This document shows, in pieces, positions 23,428 through 31,900 of a stretch of DNA of 33,260 nt (the stretch's first letter is position 1; each line of letters begins with the position of its first letter). Origin of the DNA: Treponema sp. GTDB lineage: Bacteria > Spirochaetota > Spirochaetia > Treponematales > Breznakiellaceae. Location of the stretch: NCBI GenBank assembly GCA_009787835.1, contig WQSN01000033.1, forward strand, positions 1-33,260, in the 5' to 3' direction. A program made the translations under genes and the position numbers. The notes below the pieces were generated by a model that was not told the DNA's origin, made no database searches, and saw nothing but the letters and a program-made list of their open reading frames with translations.

Positions 23428-24932
23428 GAAGCGAGAGCTATCGGTAATTCTTTTTCCGCTTCTTCCTGTAAAACCTTCAGAGTCTTGGAATTCCGCATCA
23501 ACGCCGGGTAACTGCCATTTTGAAAAATATTAATAGCTTCCTGAAGCTGAACATCATACTCTAAATCATAAACCGGAGCGATAATTGTTCTGTTCAGTTC
23601 ATTTCTAATCATTCTTTTAAGCAGGGAAATATCCAAATGGTATTCATTTTCCAGGCTGACGGCGAAAGCTTCAATCTGGGCGGTATTGGCGTGCGGGTTT
23701 CTTTCCGCGAATTCCGGAATCCTGTTTGCGTTGATAAGCTCATTTAATTTAATAGCGTCTTCTTCCGTGTATTCGGGAAAGTTTACTTCGCGATCAGGCG
23801 GGATGCCAATTCTGTCAATATTAACATCGCTGGGCGTATAATAACGCGCTGTGGTAAGCCGGAAACCAGTGCCATCCAGCGGGTATACCTGCTGTACTGA
23901 ACCTTTTCCAAATGTTCTCTCTCCGACAAGATAAGCCCTGCCCCTGTCTTTAAGAGCGCCGGCTACTATTTCAGAAGCGGATGCAGAACCTCTGTTAATT
24001 AACACAATAACCGGAACATTATCGGGAACAAGTGAAGATCGTCTTGCGTTGTAATTCCTGTTTTCAGACGCGATTCTGGATTTTATGCTTACAACAGGCC
24101 CGCCGTCAAGGAAAAGATCAGAAACATCTACCGCAGAGTTTAAAAGGCCGCCGTAATTGTTCCTTAAATCGAGAATCATGCCTTTAAAGTTTTTACTTCT
24201 GAATTCATTAATGGCGTCCCTTGCTCTGTCTACTGTCATGGGGGTAAAGGTAAGCAGTTTTAAATAACCAATATCGCCAATCATTGCGTGTTTGGCGGTA
24301 GGCACTTCAATTACAGCCCTGGTTAATGTGACGGGAAATTCCAGCCTTTCACCGCGCCTTATCAGCAGTTTTACATTTGTCCCCGGCGTTCCCCTTAATT
24401 TACCGAGCACTTCATCCATGGTGATTTTTTCCGTAGGCGTTCCGTCAATTTCTACAATAAAGTCGCCTGGATTGATCCCGGCGCGCCAGCCTGGAGTATC
24501 CTCAATGGGAGACGCAACTTCAACCCACATTGGTTTTCCGTCAGGTCTGGGGCTGACAGCTTTTGTAATATTCAGTCCGACACCGCCAAAACTTCCCTGG
24601 GTTGTATCATTCATATCAGTCATATCGGATTCCGATAAAAATGAAGAATACGGGTCTTCAAGAGCGCCGAACATACCATTCATCGCGCCTTCAAAAAGCG
24701 CTTTAGCGTCAACTTCATCAACATAATTACGCTGAATGAAATCAAACACATTCTGCATAATGGAGTTATATCTGCGGTTCTGCTGAGTCTGATTTGTCCC
24801 GGAAGAGGTTGAGTTATTGCCTCCCTGCGCCGCAACCGACGGAATTATGGCAAAAGTAAACAATACGCAAAGCAATACAGTCGTGCTGACCCACACCCAT
24901 GTAAATGATTTATCACGCTTTATATCACTCAT
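23424..24932 (-). CDS. ctpA: Carboxy-terminal processing protease (S41 family)
   Basis: 502-residue periplasmic or membrane-anchored serine protease. An N-terminal signal/anchor (about 9-35) precedes a low-complexity Ser/Asn/Gln linker (37-52), an S41 N-terminal domain (about 55-110), a PDZ domain (about 115-200: SFGGVGLNI; GWRAGINPGDFIVEIDGTP), and the catalytic core. Ser318 (NRGSASASEIVAGAL) and Lys343 (ERTFGKGSVQQV), 25 residues apart as in E. coli Prc, form the Ser-Lys dyad. It cleaves C-termini of envelope proteins. GAGGAGGAG lies 3 bases before the ATG. First gene of the ctpA-rsmE-GT26 operon and divergent from the cyclase. Confidence 0.95.
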   Translation of the reverse strand: MSDIKRDKSFTWVWVSTTVLLCVLFTFAIIPSVAAQGGNNSTSSGTNQTQQNRRYNSIMQNVFDFIQRNYVDEVDAKALFEGAMNGMFGALEDPYSSFLSESDMTDMNDTTQGSFGGVGLNITKAVSPRPDGKPMWVEVASPIEDTPGWRAGINPGDFIVEIDGTPTEKITMDEVLGKLRGTPGTNVKLLIRRGERLEFPVTLTRAVIEVPTAKHAMIGDIGYLKLLTFTPMTVDRARDAINEFRSKNFKGMILDLRNNYGGLLNSAVDVSDLFLDGGPVVSIKSRIASENRNYNARRSSLVPDNVPVIVLINRGSASASEIVAGALKDRGRAYLVGERTFGKGSVQQVYPLDGTGFRLTTARYYTPSDVNIDRIGIPPDREVNFPEYTEEDAIKLNELINANRIPEFAERNPHANTAQIEAFAVSLENEYHLDISLLKRMIRNELNRTIIAPVYDLEYDVQLQEAINIFQNGSYPALMRNSKTLKVLQEEAEKELPIALAS

Positions 24933-25047
24933 AATCTCCTCCTCATTATAAATCCATTATGGCGCAAAAAATAAGGTTTTTCCAGTAGCCGCGTTGGACT
25001 CCCGTAATATATTATTTTATGATATAATCCGGAAAAAGGAGTCCAGC

Positions 25048-27477
25048 ATGAAAAAGAAAACCAATCTTGGTAAAAAAATTGTCGCATTGATTATTATAGG
25101 AATAATTTTTATTGTCACTTCCGGTTTGCACTTATTGGGTGTATTTAATTTTCTGGAGTATAAATCCTATGATCTGCGGGTACGGTTAATGGCAGGATAT
25201 ACCCGCGCTTCAAATGATATAATCGTAATCCTGCTGGATCAGCACAGCCTTGATTGGGCTCAGCAGGAGCGGGGATGGGGATGGCCGTGGCCACGGCAGG
25301 CTTACGCTGAAGTTGTAAATTACATGAATCTTGGCGGAGCCAATTCAATCGCTTTCGACGTTTTATTCTCTGAGCCGTCGGTATACCGTAACGCCAAACA
25401 GGATGAAATAATTGATAACGCGGTTCGCAGCCTTCAGGATGTCCAGGTTTCCATGACAGAATTGCAGCGCGGAACCTCCGGTGAGACTCCCCGCGGAACT
25501 TCCGGCGAAACATCCCGCGGCGGATCTTCGATTTTTAATATCAGGAATATAATGTCGAGCCTCTACAGCTTAAGCGCAAGGGAGGATGACGCCTCTTTTA
25601 CCAGAGCCAGTCAGAATTACGGAAAAGTGGTGCAGGCTGTTTTCTTCTCCAGCAAGACCGGAAGCGCCCTTACCTGGCCCAATAATCTGAATAAACCCCT
25701 GTTTCAGCCGGAAAGATTTGATTCCATGCTGAATTATTATAGTATTGGCGAAGGGACAGGCGCGCAGTTTCCAATTCAGGAATTGAGGGAAAGCGCGGGA
25801 GCATTGGGGAGCGTTACAGGCACCGCGGACTCAGACGGAATAATAAGGCGGTTAAAACCTTTTACTCTATTCGACGGAAAAGCGGTGCCGGGTTTATCTG
25901 TGGCGTCATTAATGGTTTCCGGAATTGAGCCGCAGATAACCTATAACAAAAAAAAGAATTTACTTGAATGGGGAAATTATTCCATTCCCGTTAACAGTAA
26001 AGGCGAAGCTCTGCTGCGTTACCGCGGAAGTCTGGAAGAGCGGTATTTCCCGTATTACGCAATGGACATTCTGCAAAGCGCCGAAGCGTATGAGAAGGGC
26101 GAAGAGCCTTTATTGCCGCCTGATAATTTTGAAGGCGCTTATGTATTCTTTGGATTTTACGCTCCGGGACTCTATGATATTTTCAGTTCACCGATTTCAT
26201 CACTGTACCCGGGAATGGGCTGCCATATCACAATGCTGGACAATCTGCTTCAGAGGGACTTTAACCGTGAAAGCGCCATGTGGGTTAACTTGCTTATACT
26301 TCTCGCGGTTGTAGGTCTGATAGTCTGCCTTACCATGTTTTCAAACCGGCTTTCACTGACAATAGGCGGAACAATTATAATTGTTGTTGTCATTATAACA
26401 GGTGCTTTTATCGCCTATCTGCTGGGCGGCCTATGGGTTCCAATGGTTACTTACCTGATTGGCATCTTCGCCGCTTTTATCACAGTTACCCTTTACAATT
26501 ACGCGACAGAGGGAAGCCAGAAACGTTTTATAAAATCCGCTTTTTCCCAGTATCTGTCACCAAAAGTTATTGAACAAATCATTCAGGATCCTTCCCAGTT
26601 AAAACTTGGCGGTGAAAAAAGGGAAATGACAGCCATTTTTACGGATATACGCGCCTTCTCCACATTCTCGGAAGCGTTAGGTGATCCGTCAAAACTTGTG
26701 GAACTTTTAAATTTCTACCTGACAAAGATGAGCAACATAGTGCTGGAAAATCAGGGAACAATTGATAAATACGAAGGAGACGCCATTATCGCTTTCTTCG
26801 GCGCGCCTGTTCACATGAGCAATCACGCATCTCTTGCGTGCCGCGCCGTTGTCAAAATGAAAAAAGCCGAAGTTGAAATAAACCGCGAAGCGCTTGCGCA
26901 GGGTTTTTTAACTCCCAAAGTCCTGGAAGCGTTAGCTGCAAAAGGAGCCACAAAAAGCGTTGATGACCCCTGCCCCATTTTTACAAGGCTCGGCGTCAAT
27001 ACAGGCGACATGGTTGTAGGCAACATGGGCACTCCCAACAAGATGGACTATACAATTATGGGAAACGCCGTAAATCTCGCGGCGCGTCTTGAAGGAGTGA
27101 ATAAACAGTACCACACAGGCGGCATTCTGATTAGCGAATATACTCAGCAGAAAACCGGCGATGAATTTATCGTGCGCCCTCTGAGCCGGGTGCGCGTTGT
27201 GGGAATCAATACACCCCTTCGTCTCTATGAACTTCTGGACATCGCAGGCGAAGCGCCGCCCCAACTGCTCGAAATGGTGGAAAACTGGAAGAAAGCCTTT
27301 GATTTATATGAAAAACGCGATTTCACAGGCGCGCAGAATATCTTCCAGACAATCTATAACAACAACAATTCGGATCTGACAGCGAAAATGTACCTTACAA
27401 GGTGCCGTAAGTGCATCGCCTCTCCTCCCGATGACGAGACCTGGGATAACGGAGTTGATAACCTGACAGAGAAATGA
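25048..27477 (+). CDS. CHASE2-domain membrane adenylate cyclase (class III)
   Basis: 809 residues. One N-terminal helix (about 9-32) leads into a periplasmic CHASE2 sensor (about 35-380: YKSYDLRVRLMAGY; ANSIAFDVLFSEPS; TADSDGIIRRLKPF; VFFGFYAPGLYDIF). Three more helices (about 405-485) precede the cyclase domain. FTDIRAFSTF (near 531) and DKYEGDAIIAFFGAP provide the two metal Asp residues, the Lys of DKYEGD specifies ATP, and GNAVNLAARLEG carries transition-state Asn/Arg. A C-terminal tail (about 735-809) looks TPR-like. ATG 25048 is chosen for GGAG 6 bases upstream. It makes cAMP in response to an unknown envelope signal. An 8-residue repeat sits in CHASE2. Confidence 0.92.
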   Translation: MKKKTNLGKKIVALIIIGIIFIVTSGLHLLGVFNFLEYKSYDLRVRLMAGYTRASNDIIVILLDQHSLDWAQQERGWGWPWPRQAYAEVVNYMNLGGANSIAFDVLFSEPSVYRNAKQDEIIDNAVRSLQDVQVSMTELQRGTSGETPRGTSGETSRGGSSIFNIRNIMSSLYSLSAREDDASFTRASQNYGKVVQAVFFSSKTGSALTWPNNLNKPLFQPERFDSMLNYYSIGEGTGAQFPIQELRESAGALGSVTGTADSDGIIRRLKPFTLFDGKAVPGLSVASLMVSGIEPQITYNKKKNLLEWGNYSIPVNSKGEALLRYRGSLEERYFPYYAMDILQSAEAYEKGEEPLLPPDNFEGAYVFFGFYAPGLYDIFSSPISSLYPGMGCHITMLDNLLQRDFNRESAMWVNLLILLAVVGLIVCLTMFSNRLSLTIGGTIIIVVVIITGAFIAYLLGGLWVPMVTYLIGIFAAFITVTLYNYATEGSQKRFIKSAFSQYLSPKVIEQIIQDPSQLKLGGEKREMTAIFTDIRAFSTFSEALGDPSKLVELLNFYLTKMSNIVLENQGTIDKYEGDAIIAFFGAPVHMSNHASLACRAVVKMKKAEVEINREALAQGFLTPKVLEALAAKGATKSVDDPCPIFTRLGVNTGDMVVGNMGTPNKMDYTIMGNAVNLAARLEGVNKQYHTGGILISEYTQQKTGDEFIVRPLSRVRVVGINTPLRLYELLDIAGEAPPQLLEMVENWKKAFDLYEKRDFTGAQNIFQTIYNNNNSDLTAKMYLTRCRKCIASPPDDETWDNGVDNLTEK
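25468..25515 (+). repeat. Two 24-bp tandem units inside the CHASE2 domain
   Basis: 25468-25491 and 25492-25515 differ at 7 of 24 positions or fewer; a partial third unit (CGCGGCGGA) follows. They encode RGTSGETP and RGTSGETS, then RGGSS, a Gly/Ser/Thr-rich insert at about residue 141 in the middle of the sensor. The period is a multiple of 3, so copy-number change keeps frame. Confidence 0.8.
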
Positions 27478-27533
27478 GCAGCGCCGGTAATTCTCATAAT
27501 TTGGATTGTTTTTCCGATAATGAAAGATATCCG

Positions 27534-27575
27534 ACTACCTAATAATTTGCGAACAGATTATTAGGTGGTTTTTAT
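27534..27575 (+). terminator. Terminator of the cyclase gene
   Basis: Perfect 10-bp stem ACCTAATAAT (27537-27546) / ATTATTAGGT (27557-27566), extended by three more pairs (ACT/GGT with one wobble), loop of 10 bases, followed by TTTTTATACTTT. The stem is AT-rich but long; it starts 57 bases after the cyclase stop. Confidence 0.7.
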
Positions 27576-27584
27576 ACTTTATTA

Positions 27585-27614
27585 TTGACATTTACATATC
27601 TGAATTGTTATAAT
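27585..27614 (+). promoter_or_regulatory. Consensus promoter of the 27829-28853 module
   Basis: TTGACA (27585-27590), 18-base spacer, TATAAT (27609-27614), both perfect. The expected start near 27621 gives a leader of about 208 bases before the first gene. The 351-bp gap 27478-27828 also contains the cyclase terminator, an attenuator-like hairpin and two mini-ORFs. Confidence 0.8.
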
Positions 27615-27663
27615 GTTATTAGAGCAAGTTTTGCCTATTTAGGTGATAAGTGAATATGAAAGC

Positions 27664-27697
27664 AGCCAGCAACTAAAGAAGAAAAGCTGGCTTTTTG
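27664..27697 (+). terminator. Attenuator-like hairpin in the leader
   Basis: AGCCAGC (27664-27670) pairs perfectly with GCTGGCT (27686-27692); loop 15 bases; then TTTTGTG. It lies about 45 bases after the predicted transcript start. It would end most transcripts as a small RNA of about 75 bases unless read through. The short ORF ATG-AAA-GCA-GCC-AGC-AAC-TAA (27656-27676) runs into its 5' arm. Confidence 0.6.
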
Positions 27698-27746
27698 TGT
27701 CTATAAACGAAAAAGCCATTTTTTACCTAAAAAGAAAAGTACAGCA

Positions 27747-27803
27747 ATGAAAAGAATTTGTAGAGGAGGGGAATTTACCTGTTTTGGTAAAGGTCGCAAA
27801 TAG
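27747..27803 (+). CDS. Possible 18-aa basic Cys peptide ORF in the leader
   Basis: Reads MKRICRGGEFTCFGKGRK and then stops at 27801-27803, 25 bases before the 74-aa gene. The same frame is open from 27660 without an ATG. No good ribosome site precedes ATG 27747. It has two Cys and seven Arg/Lys in 18 residues. It may be chance, a leader peptide, or a remnant of a somewhat longer basic protein. Listed at low confidence because of its position. Confidence 0.25.
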   Translation: MKRICRGGEFTCFGKGRK

Positions 27804-27828
27804 CCTATGATTTTGGAGGATAAAGGCT

Positions 27829-28053
27829 ATGTATGAAGGAAGGGATCTCAGACAAGAGATTGACGAGTTAGGAATTGTCGCCATGGAAGATTTTGGTACA
27901 GGAAGTCCTGAATCTGCATTTGCGGCACTAGACGCAATCCGTGAGCATAATAAGCAATATCCCGTAAAAAAGCTGATAGAAATGAATGACAATGCGATGA
28001 AAGAGGTATATGCAATTATGTCCGGCATAAGAAATACGGAAGGCGAAAATTAA
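27829..28053 (+). CDS. Small protein of unknown function, 74 aa (first gene of zincin module)
   Basis: Acidic, soluble, probably alpha-helical (MYEGRDLRQEIDELGIVAME; YPVKKLIEMNDNAMKEVYAI). No domain recognised. GGAGG (27815-27819) lies 9 bases before the ATG, and a 6-bp inverted repeat (ATAGCC 27800-27805, GGCTAT 27825-27830) brackets that site, so ribosome access may be controlled by RNA folding. It stops 2 bases before the next ATG, so the two genes are translationally coupled. A small first gene coupled to a larger enzyme, with its own promoter, is the layout of antitoxin/toxin or target/protease pairs; that is inference only. ATG and ribosome site are good, so the gene is probably real. 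Confidence 0.65.
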   Translation: MYEGRDLRQEIDELGIVAMEDFGTGSPESAFAALDAIREHNKQYPVKKLIEMNDNAMKEVYAIMSGIRNTEGEN

Positions 28054-28055
28054 CA

Positions 28056-28853
28056 ATGATAAAACTGTTTCCGGGATTTAATACCGATATTGAATCGGCG
28101 GTTGCATGTTTTCGGCCAATATTGCAACGTTTAAAAATAAGACAGGGAATCACAGGGTTCCCTGTTTTTTTATCATTATTCCCTCATTTATGGAACCTTA
28201 ATAAAAATTGTATATGGATAATTACTATTCTAAAAGCCAATATGCCGGTTGATAGCATGGCAAAGTTTATATCACAGTATCATAAAAAAGAAAAAGTAAT
28301 GGAATGTTATATAATTCTATCTGATATTTTTTTTGTAAATGCCAAAGTTCCCAAAGAAATCAGAAAGGCTGTTATTGTTCATGAATTCTGCCATTTTATC
28401 GCTCTAATATATGCCAGTGTCAGTACATCCGAAGATAACCTTCAGGAAAGGCTAAAAGAACGTCTATCTAAAGTTATTGATGAACTGACAAATGATCAGG
28501 TATTAAAGCTATATCAATTATTAAATAAGTTAAGACAACCATATAATGATTTTTCCGCATTTGAACAAACAAGGGATGATCATTTCAGGTTAAACTGTGA
28601 AAACCTTGATTTAAGTTATACAGATTTGTTTAAAAATTTTTTACTTTCTCGCCAAATGTTCATAGAATTTTTATCAAAAGAGGAAAGAGAAAAATTTTCG
28701 AATTTATTATCAGAAGGGAAAACACAGGAAGCTTTTGATTTATATATGAATACTGCAAGAAAAATCGCACATGAAAAATGGCTCCCGGAAAATTTTGCAA
28801 TAAATCAATCAATTGATATTCTGATAAAATATGGCATTAATGCGGTAAGGTGA
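28056..28853 (+). CDS. HExxH zincin-like protein, 265 aa
   Basis: Putative metalloprotease. The helix KAVIVHEFCHFIALIY carries His109-Glu110-x-x-His113, preceded by a strand-like segment (CYIILSDIFFVNAKVP), as in many gluzincin/minigluzincin folds. A third ligand is not obvious; later acidic or His residues (DDHFRLNCENLDL, ARKIAHEKWL) are candidates. No signal peptide. It is AT-richer than the flanking genes. ATG 28056 follows the 74-aa gene stop by 2 bases. Residues ~1-60 look unlike the rest (hydrophobic, irregular), and a terminator-like hairpin lies inside them, so a later start (ATG 28242 or 28257) is possible. I do not recognise a family name. Protease activity on the small partner or on a host protein is speculative. 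Confidence 0.65.
   Translation: MIKLFPGFNTDIESAVACFRPILQRLKIRQGITGFPVFLSLFPHLWNLNKNCIWIITILKANMPVDSMAKFISQYHKKEKVMECYIILSDIFFVNAKVPKEIRKAVIVHEFCHFIALIYASVSTSEDNLQERLKERLSKVIDELTNDQVLKLYQLLNKLRQPYNDFSAFEQTRDDHFRLNCENLDLSYTDLFKNFLLSRQMFIEFLSKEEREKFSNLLSEGKTQEAFDLYMNTARKIAHEKWLPENFAINQSIDILIKYGINAVR
28142..28171 (+). terminator. Terminator-like hairpin inside the 265-aa reading frame
   Basis: Perfect 8-bp stem ACAGGGAA (28142-28149) / TTCCCTGT (28158-28165) with an 8-base loop and T's from 28165 to 28171. This is a textbook rho-independent terminator. Its place inside the frame suggests that transcription mostly stops after the 74-aa gene, or that the annotated N-terminus is wrong. Confidence 0.65.
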
Positions 28854-28887
28854 AAATAAAATCCGCTGTCCTTTCGAACAGCGGTTT
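28854..28887 (-). terminator. Terminator of the giant surface protein gene
   Basis: CCGCTGT (28863-28869) / ACAGCGG (28878-28884), loop 8 bases, with AAA/TTT flanks. On the minus strand it is followed by ATTTTATTTT (complement of 28853-28862), a good U-tract. On the plus strand the tail is weak, so it mainly stops minus-strand transcription 44 bases after the stop codon. Confidence 0.75.
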
Positions 28888-28928
28888 GAATGCAGCGGCA
28901 GTTAATATGCGTTAACGAACATCATTAA

Positions 28929-31900
28929 TTAAGGCGCTGTAACAGTAAGTGTCGTTGGTCTGATATTCGTTTGAGTTGTCCAGTTTACTCTTGCGCCGGG
29001 AGAGTAAGTATCCGCTTCAACTAATCTAACCCAGCGATGTCTTCCAGGGTATATGGTATATAAATGCTTACTGGCTACCCAACCGCCGCGAGGGTATCTC
29101 CACATTCGCGGACCGTACTGCCATGCTTCATTTGCCTGGTCAACAGTGGGAGTGCCTGTGGCGGTAGCATTAAAATTTTCGCCTAAAATAACTTCGTTAT
29201 ATGTATTCACATTTATTTCCCATGTTACCCATCTCCAAATTTGCGCGTTAGCGATGGAATCTTCTCCTTGCGGTGAATTTCCCTGTACCCTTCTCATCGC
29301 CCTGACTCCAGCTCTTCCTCCCGAAGCGCTAAGCGCTTGATAATCATCATCCCATGTTAGCGGAAATCCGACAATTGATGATACACCTGGAGCGTCTCCT
29401 CCCCTAATCCATAAGGTATTACCAGTCATGGGCCGCCAGCCGATACTAGCTGTACCGCCGCTGGCGGCAAGTCCGTTCACATTTCTTAACTCATAAGTTA
29501 AAACAGAACGGAAGGCAACTTCTTCGGAATAACTGCTGTTTCTTGTAGTACCATCAGCTGTAACATGGCTTCTTGCGGCAATACGCAATGTATACCCGCT
29601 TTCATTAGTGTTACCTACAGTAAAATGAGGTCCTGCATCCGCTGTACCCGTTCCGGTAAAAATGTTATATGTCCTGACTCCTGTGGTTGTACTATCAGAT
29701 TCCGTGTTTCCTTCATCATTTATTACCGGCCTTATTAAAAGGTTTGCGCTGTTTGTGCCTGTATCAGCAAAAGTAATCATTGCGTCCGCCGCTCCTGAAT
29801 TTCTCCAGTTAGGACCTGCACCACTACCATGCCCATGGGCGTTAACATCACCTGTAACAGCAGCATGTTCATACCATCCGGCATTGTAACGTACAACGGA
29901 ACCCGGAGTTCGGCAGTCAAGACGCGCGGTTGTTTGTAAAACATTCGTAAAGAGTCCGCTCATCTGAGGAGTGCCGTTTGCGTTTCCTGCCGCGCGTGTT
30001 ATTTGATCCGCGTCAACTTTTTTATCAATCCTGATAAACGGCTTATTAATGCCTGATGTAATATAATTATAATCAATAGCCGCAGCGGGCCATGTGTAAC
30101 TTAAAGTATCCTGCACGGCATTTGGGGGAATATTTATTCTATATTCCGCTCCAAGAACGGCAAGAGCGTTTGAACCTGTTAATTTAATCCGCAAGGTATG
30201 ACCGTTAACAATTTCAATGTCTTGTGATGATAACGGTATAGTTACAATTTCCGCCTGATGGAAATCGTACGCCATTTTATTAATATCTGATGCCGCCACT
30301 GCATTGCTTGGTTCTACAATTGTTGACTCCGAATAATTTAATATAAACTTGGTACTTGTATCAGGAGCGGTTCCCGATAAGCCGTTTACTCCCCTCTTGT
30401 AAAATGTGTCAAAGTTAGTGATGCTTCTGTACTTTGAAGCCTGAGCCTCTGTCAGAACAGCGGGGAGTCTGTATTTCCGCAGGGTATCCGAATTCGTATT
30501 ATAAACTTGCGTAATGGTAATGTTTCCGCTTCCCTTGGAAATCGAGCGGGTAAAACGTAAATCGAAATACCCTGTCCATGCGTCATTAGCTGTTATTGTT
30601 GCAGGATTATCAGGAATAAATGTTGGAGTTGTAGCATCTATTACTTCAGCACCTGTTGAAAGATTAGCTCTTCTTAGCTCGCCTGTTTGAATAATTATGG
30701 CTTTGCGGTTACGCAGCCTGTTTACATTTGATAAATCAGTTGTATCGCCGGGGACATTTAATAAATTTGTTACTGACACTCCGCTTTGATCATCCGCGAA
30801 TATAGCCATTGATGTTACATCTAGAGGCACACCAGCGGGCGTGTTTTCATTATTATTAACAGAGTACGTAAACGAAATTGAATTTTGGTTATTCACATGA
30901 GCAGCAGCTTGAACAGTTCTTGATGGCGTTACATTAAGAGTCAAAGTCGGCAATGTTCCGCTTGTTGTAATATTCTCCCTAAAATAAACAGTAATGTTTA
31001 CATTGTCCTGCCTTGCTACAGCGCCCGTTAAACCGTTATTTGTATAAATTCCGTTAGCTGAAGTGGAATCTATTCGTGTGACAAGCTCTCCGGGATTCCA
31101 GGTGAAAGGAGCAATTGATGTTTCTTCGGATACATTCCCGGCTTTGTCAACCTGTCTTGCCTTTACAGTATAAGAACCGCTGCTTGCAAGCTGTACATTC
31201 ACAGGATGCGTTTCAGATGAAGCCCAGCTTACGCCGTTATTTGTTGTATATTCTATTCTTGATAAATGTGCGTTTCCTGTATGACTCGTGTCAATATGAA
31301 TATAAACAGAGCTGTTATATAAATTCACTGTTACAGGATCTATTTCATTGACGGAAGGAGCTGTTCCACTGTAGATTTGAATAAAAGGGAATCCGGGTGG
31401 TGTATTATCAAGATGTACTCCGGGAATAATATGTTCAAACGCAGTAAGAGCTGTTCCGGGAATATCTGTTATTGTGCCGCCGTAACTTGTTATTTTCAAA
31501 TTCTCTTCATCATCACCTGATTGCACAGTGTACTTGAATGTTATAGCGTTATTATTAAGCCTAACATCCGCGGCATTGCTACTTGTTCTCCCGCCGGTAT
31601 TAAGATTTAAATATGGCAGGTCTGTAGAAACTATTTTAACATTTTTATTAAAAGTAACAGTAATAAATATTTCTTTACCGGCGCGATGCCAGCCAGTAGG
31701 ATTGACGGTTACGCCTGATACACCAGGCGCTGTTGTATCAATAATAATTTCTTTTCCTGAGACAAGAGAGCTATTGTCAGACGCAACCGGCAAAGGAGCA
31801 TAAACTGCTTTATCCGTGTTAGATAAACTACTGTATGTACTTTGCGTAACAATCCGCATATCCTCTGTAACTTCAACATTATCTATCGATTGCTTGAACT

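Noticed and set aside
24292-24726. Plus-strand 144-codon frame
   Set aside because: Shadow of ctpA, whose PDZ and N-terminal S41 motifs are clear on the minus strand.
24994-25047. Start of the cyclase at 24994 with 18 extra residues
   Set aside because: ATG 25048 has GGAG 6 bases upstream and gives a normal first membrane helix; the upstream start has no ribosome site and lies over the TATAAT.
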